Shown here: positions 60,546 to 64,000 of the stretch, one piece after another
Layout of the letters: each line of letters begins with the position of its first letter
How positions within the stretch are numbered: the stretch's first letter is position 1
Notes under the pieces: model-generated
Databases searched by the model: none
Told to the model about the DNA's origin: nothing
Seen by the model: the letters and a program-made list of their open reading frames with translations, nothing else
Assembly (NCBI GenBank): GCA_000531095.1
Contig: HG799464.1
Coordinates: 528,791-592,790, forward strand
Length of the DNA: 64,000 nucleotides
Reading direction: 5' to 3'
Origin: Gemmata massiliana
GTDB lineage: Bacteria; Planctomycetota; Planctomycetia; Gemmatales; Gemmataceae
Made by a program: the position numbers and the translations under genes

Positions 60546-62898
60546 TCAGTCCGATTTCGCGTCGTCTTTGGGCTTCTTCCCTTCGACCGCGTCCCAGTCG
60601 GCCAACTCGATCGTCGGCGGGACGACCCGCGTGAACTTGGTCCGCGCTCCGGGTTTTTCGCCCTTCGCCCCGCGCTTCCGGCTCTTGATCGCACCCGGGC
60701 CGAAATCCTGGGTCTTTCCGTTCTCGGTTTCAACGACAAGTTTGTCGAACCGGCCACCGACCAGAACGCCGCCCAAACAATCGTCCTCGGTCCAGTTCGA
60801 TCCCGATCACGCCCTTACCCGCGCCGGAGAGGATCGAAATCTGATCCAACGGGAAGTGTGTGACGTACCCACCGGTGGTTGCGAGCATCAGGCCCTCTTC
60901 GGCGCCCACGAGCCGCACCATCACCACCTTATCACCCGTTTCGAGTTTCACGAAGCGCCGACCGACCTTCGTGGACTCCGTCCGGAACGCGGTCACCGGG
61001 AGCCGCAGTACGAACCCGTTGCGCGTGCATACGACCAGGAACGGGCCGCCGGGGGTGTCACCCCGGGCCGCCGCGTCCGCGGGTGTGAAACGCGGATCAG
61101 TGCTCACCGCGGCCACGACCTTCACGCCGTCGCCGAGTTTGAAGAACTTGGTGATCGGCTCGCCGTACCCCGCGGTCGCGGGCACCTCGTTGATCCGCAT
61201 CGTGTACGCTGCGCCGTCATCGGCAAAGAACGCGACGTGATCGAGCGTGCTCCCCGGGATTACCGCGACAACCTCGTCGCCCTCTTCGACGCGCGTGCTC
61301 TCGACCGCGGCCAGACGCCCCACGCGCTTGATGCGCCCGTTGCGCGTGAGTACCACGTTCGTATTTTCGCGCACGATGTACGCTTCTTCATCGAACGTAA
61401 GCACGTCCTCGTCGGACGCCATCCGCGTCTTCCGGCGCTCGGGAAAGTTCTCGATCAGTTTTTCCAGCTCGCCCTTGATAACGCCCCAGAGCTTCTTTTC
61501 CGACGCGAGGATGGCCTCGATCTCCTTTGCCTGCTTCTTCTTCTCCGCGAGTTCGTCCAGGATCTTCTTGATCTCCATCTGCGCGATCTTGTAGAGCTGC
61601 GAGTCCAGGATCGCGCCCACTTGCTCGTCGTCGAGCTTGAAGGTGGACTTCAGCTTCTCGGCCGCGTCCGGCTTGCCGCTCGATTCGCGGATGATTTTGA
61701 TGGCGCGATCGAGCGCGTTGAAGATAATCGCAAAGCCTTCGAGGATATGAATCCGCTTGCGGAGCTGGCGCAGTTGGTACTCGAACCGGCGCCGCACGGT
61801 CGCGAGACGGAAATCGAGGAAGTGTCGGAGCAGATCCTTGAGGCTCAGGCCGTCCTTCGGGACCATCCGCGTGCCGTCCTCGTTGGGGACGAGCGCGGTC
61901 ACGTTGTACGAGAACGATTTCTGCAACTCGGTGTGCTTGTACAGGTACGCCATCACCAAGTTGGGATCGGTGCCGGCCTTGACCTCTAGCACGAGCCGCA
62001 ACCCGTCCTTCTCGTTGGACTCGTTCGCCTGCCCCGTCAGTTGCGGCAGCTTGCGCTGGTCGATGATCGCGCCGATGGTGTTTTCCAGATCGCCCTTGTT
62101 CACGCCGTAGGGGATGGACGTGACGACGATCTGCGACTTGCCCCGCTCGTACTCTTCTTCTTTCCACTCGGCCTGAACTTTGATTGTTCCGGTACCTTCC
62201 TCGTAGATCTTGCGCAGTGTGGCGCGGTCCGCGAGGATCTTCCCACCAAGCGGGAAGTCCGGCCCCTTGATCTTGTCGAGCAGGTTCGCGACGCTCGCGT
62301 CCGGGTTGTCGATCAGGAGCACGCACCCTCGGAGCACTTCGCCGAGGTTGTGCGGCGGGATCTGCGTCGCCATCCCCACCGCGATGCCCGCGGTCCCGTT
62401 CACCAGGAGGTTCGGGAACTGCGCGGGGAGCACACTCGGTTCCTGGCGCGTGCCGTCGTAACTCGGGTTGAAATCAACCGTTTGCTGCCCGAGTTCGTCG
62501 AGCAGCATCTCGGCCTGGCGCGTGAGTTTCGCCTCCGTGTACCGGTACGCCGCGGGCGGATCACCATCGACAGAGCCGAAATTCCCCTGCCCGTACACGA
62601 GCGGCACGCGGAGCACCCAGCTCTGCGACATGCGCACGAGCGCCTCGTACAGCGCGCCGTCGCCGTGCGGGTGGTAGTTACCCATCACCTCGCCGACGAT
62701 CTTGGCACACTTCAGCGCCTTGCGATCGAAACTCAAGTTCAGGTCGTTCGACATCGCGTAGAGGATGCGGCGCTGAACCGGTTTGAGGCCGTCGCGCACG
62801 TCCGGCAGCGCGCGTCCACTCACCACGGACATCGCGTATGTGAGGAACCGGGTCCGCACCTCGCTGGCAATAGAAACCGTTTCGATCGACTCGGCCAT
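60546..62898 (-). CDS. parC: Type II DNA topoisomerase subunit A (ParC/GyrA-like), 1-nt frameshift near the C-terminus
   Basis: The breakage-reunion subunit. SGRALPDVRDGLKPVQRRIL and AAYRYTEAKLT (catalytic Tyr) are canonical; the quinolone-pocket segment reads HPHGDGALYEALVRMSQ. A coiled coil (about 400-480) and beta-pinwheel repeats (VLTRNGRIKRVGRL, FLVVCTRNGFVLRLP, LMLATTGGYVTHFP) follow, with no GyrA-box (QRRGGKG), favouring ParC. The main frame runs into unrelated residues after GVIGIELD. Removing one base of the GG at 60789-60790 joins it to a second frame (DDCLGGVLVGGRFDKLVVE) ending at 60546, giving 783 aa. GGAGAG precedes the ATG. Co-transcribed with the parE-like gene. Confidence 0.88.
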
Positions 62899-63220
62899 AG
62901 CGCTCTCCGAGACCTCTCCCCGACCCCTCCTTCAACTCCGGGAGGAATCAAAAACCGCGGTTCGTTTGGGGTGAAGCCCTCTGGTTCGGCTCCCGCCTTT
63001 TATGGTGAGGGAGGGGGAATAAATAAGCTCTCGGGATAAACTGAACACCCGACCACTTTAATGTAATATATCCGAATCGGCAAAAAGCGGAAGGTTGGAA
63101 GGCTCCCCGAAAGCGCGAACAACCCCCGCGGGTGCGAGGGTTGAGAGGGGGCGCCTGGCGTAGCGGTTGGAGCGCACGTGGGGCTTGGTGGAACGTGCGC
63201 GGTTGCGTGCAAGGAGAGGG
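62899..63220. other. Intergenic region with a degenerate repeat
   Basis: No gene supported. It contains MITE-like copy D (62907-63016), an AT-rich stretch (63017-63080) and a small inverted repeat near 63122-63143 (AACCC.CGC / GCG.GGGTT) that may terminate the PhnD-like gene on the minus strand. Confidence 0.5.
62907..63016. repeat. MITE-like repeat, degenerate copy D
   Basis: It starts GAGACCTCTCCCCGACCCCT, nearly identical to the end of copy C in reverse complement (GAACCTCTCCCCAACCCCT), and has TCTGGTTCGGCTCCCGCCTT where copy C has TTTGGTTCTGCTCCCCTTCC, then GGGAGGGGG. The distal terminal repeat is lost. It lies directly upstream of the parC-like start. Confidence 0.55.
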
Positions 63221-63868
63221 CTACTTCTGCTTCGGCGCGGGGTACGCCTTCAGGCACTTCTCCAGTTCCGCCTGGTACTGCGGGGTCGCTTCCTCGAACC
63301 CCTTGAGCCGCCAGAGGCTCGTGAGCAACTGCCCCTCGGCCGTGTCCACGCCCTTAATCAACCCGTCGCGGATCTTCTTGGCGGTCCCGGCGTCGAACGC
63401 ATCCTTCCGGTACAGCACGACGCCCGACGGGAACGCCTCGGATTGCGCGAGCACCTTCAACTGTGCCCCCGCACCCGGCTTCAGCTTCTGATACGTGACG
63501 AGGGCCGCGGCGTCCACCAGTGCGGCCGGGCACAGGTCGTCGGAGACCGCGTCGAGCGCGTCCTCGACCGACTTGCCCTTGAGCGCCGCCACGCCACACG
63601 CGCCGTCCGGCAGCGTCAGTTTGAGGCGCTCGAGATAGAGCCGACAGTGGGCCTTCGTGCCGACGGGGATCGCGACCGAATCGCCCTTGAGGTCGACTGC
63701 GGACTTGATCTTCGAGTTCGCGTTCACCACGAGCACCGCCTGGATCTTGTTCCCGGGCACCGTGACCACGAGAGGCACGAGGTCCGCGTGCTGTTTCACC
63801 CAGGCGTACTCGAACCCGTGCAGCACCCCGGCCGCCCGCAACCCCTTCCACCGCGACCACCACGACAT
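63221..63868 (-). CDS. PhnD-like periplasmic-binding domain, N-lobe missing
   Basis: A 215-aa protein matching the later part of PhnD/phosphonate-type ABC substrate-binding proteins: VLHGFEYAWVKQHADLVPL, QAVLVVNANSKIKSAVDLKG, SVAIPVGTKAHCRLYLERLK and VLAQSEAFPSGVVLYRKDAF. Full proteins have 280-330 aa with a signal peptide. Here the ATG at 63866-63868, with a strong AGGAG box, opens directly into the middle of the fold and there is no signal. The protein may be a functional cytosolic derivative or a decayed gene that gained a start. The upstream frame ends at 63901, 32 bp before the start. Confidence 0.75.
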   Translation of the reverse strand: MSWWSRWKGLRAAGVLHGFEYAWVKQHADLVPLVVTVPGNKIQAVLVVNANSKIKSAVDLKGDSVAIPVGTKAHCRLYLERLKLTLPDGACGVAALKGKSVEDALDAVSDDLCPAALVDAAALVTYQKLKPGAGAQLKVLAQSEAFPSGVVLYRKDAFDAGTAKKIRDGLIKGVDTAEGQLLTSLWRLKGFEEATPQYQAELEKCLKAYPAPKQK

Positions 63869-63900
63869 GAGAAGTCTCCTGTGATTGCGTGGATTGCGGA

Positions 63901-64000
63901 TCAGCCTTTCGGGTCCGGCTTCTTGTCGTCCGCGACCGGTTGCGGTTCGGATTGCAACAGTTTGGCGCCGTCCGTCTGTTTCGCCGTGCGGGTGCTTCTT
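63901..64000 (-). CDS. C-terminal end of an unidentified protein (5' end outside window)
   Basis: Reading in from the window edge on the minus strand, an open frame encodes ...AKQTDGAKLLQSEPQPVADD then KKPDPKG and stops at 63901-63903. The Pro/Asp/Lys-rich end is typical of a disordered tail. It is on the same strand and 32 bp upstream of the PhnD-like gene, so they may be co-transcribed. Too short to identify. Confidence 0.45.
   Translation of the reverse strand, partial: RSTRTAKQTDGAKLLQSEPQPVADDKKPDPKG

Noticed and set aside
58504..62898. Chromosomal origin next to the topoisomerase genes
   Set aside because: No dnaA, dnaN or recF, and no cluster of DnaA boxes seen.
63150..63215. tRNA-like sequence (GGCGTAGCGGTTGGAGCGC resembles a D-arm)
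   Set aside because: The anticodon stem is not formed properly and there is no T-arm or matching acceptor stem.

Overview
The window is high-GC DNA from a planctomycete, most likely of the Gemmataceae. The evidence is the set of lineage-typical families: two DUF1559 prepilin-like proteins, a DUF1549/DUF1553 protein with a CTRCH motif, a WPQWRGP-type PQQ-like propeller, a PEP-CTERM-like protein, and an ECF sigma factor with a long extracytoplasmic extension. No rRNA, convincing tRNA, insertion sequence, CRISPR array or prophage was found. The mobile component is a set of short non-coding repeats.

Layout. 1-2.6 kb (-): DUF1559 / lipoprotein / DUF1559 operon. 3.2-10.1 kb (-): a 1371-aa triple amidohydrolase downstream of a five-PAS histidine kinase that is interrupted by a one-base frameshift. 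11-19.5 kb: CE15-like esterase, CE1-like esterase, small secreted protein, VOC, cupin, M24 peptidase, GlcG-like protein and a four-ACT aspartokinase. 19.8-28.2 kb: PQQ-like propeller, paired membrane proteins, PEP-CTERM-like protein with thioester-like residues, Kef antiporter, LOG protein, 2-hydroxyacid dehydrogenase. 28.3-32.9 kb: nusB, PHP phosphoesterase, two Cys-rich secreted proteins, FHA protein, a 58-aa tail-anchored protein, a hydrolase whose 5' end lies in a repeat. 33-40.3 kb: enolase-superfamily enzyme, DUF309, GspF-like protein, UbiA-like protein plus methyltransferase, thioredoxin-fold protein, and a CoxB-like/cytochrome c lipoprotein. 40.5-48.4 kb: a TGA-interrupted small gene, a double-wHTH-like protein, the sigma-metalloprotease fusion, short UvrC, and a YcjX-like GTPase. 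48.6-52.2 kb (-): DUF1549/DUF1553 protein and a DcyD/ACC-deaminase-like enzyme. 52.4-58.5 kb (+): a tight five-gene operon for an acylated, glycosylated carotenoid (two CrtN/CrtP-like oxidoreductases, acyltransferase, CrtQ-like glycosyltransferase, SDR). 58.5-62.9 kb (-): type II topoisomerase operon (parC-like with a C-terminal frameshift, then parE-like). 63.2-64 kb (-): PhnD-like protein lacking its N-lobe and the tail of another gene.

The most unusual items are: the sigma-metalloprotease fusion with a secretin-like insertion; a roughly 120-bp MITE-like family with four copies, one translated in frame inside the DUF1553 gene and one supplying the 5' end of a hydrolase; the small gene with one in-frame TGA; a CoxB-like cytochrome that has lost all CuA ligands; and the complete late carotenoid operon. 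Two one-base frameshifts lie in short G/C runs and may be assembly errors.
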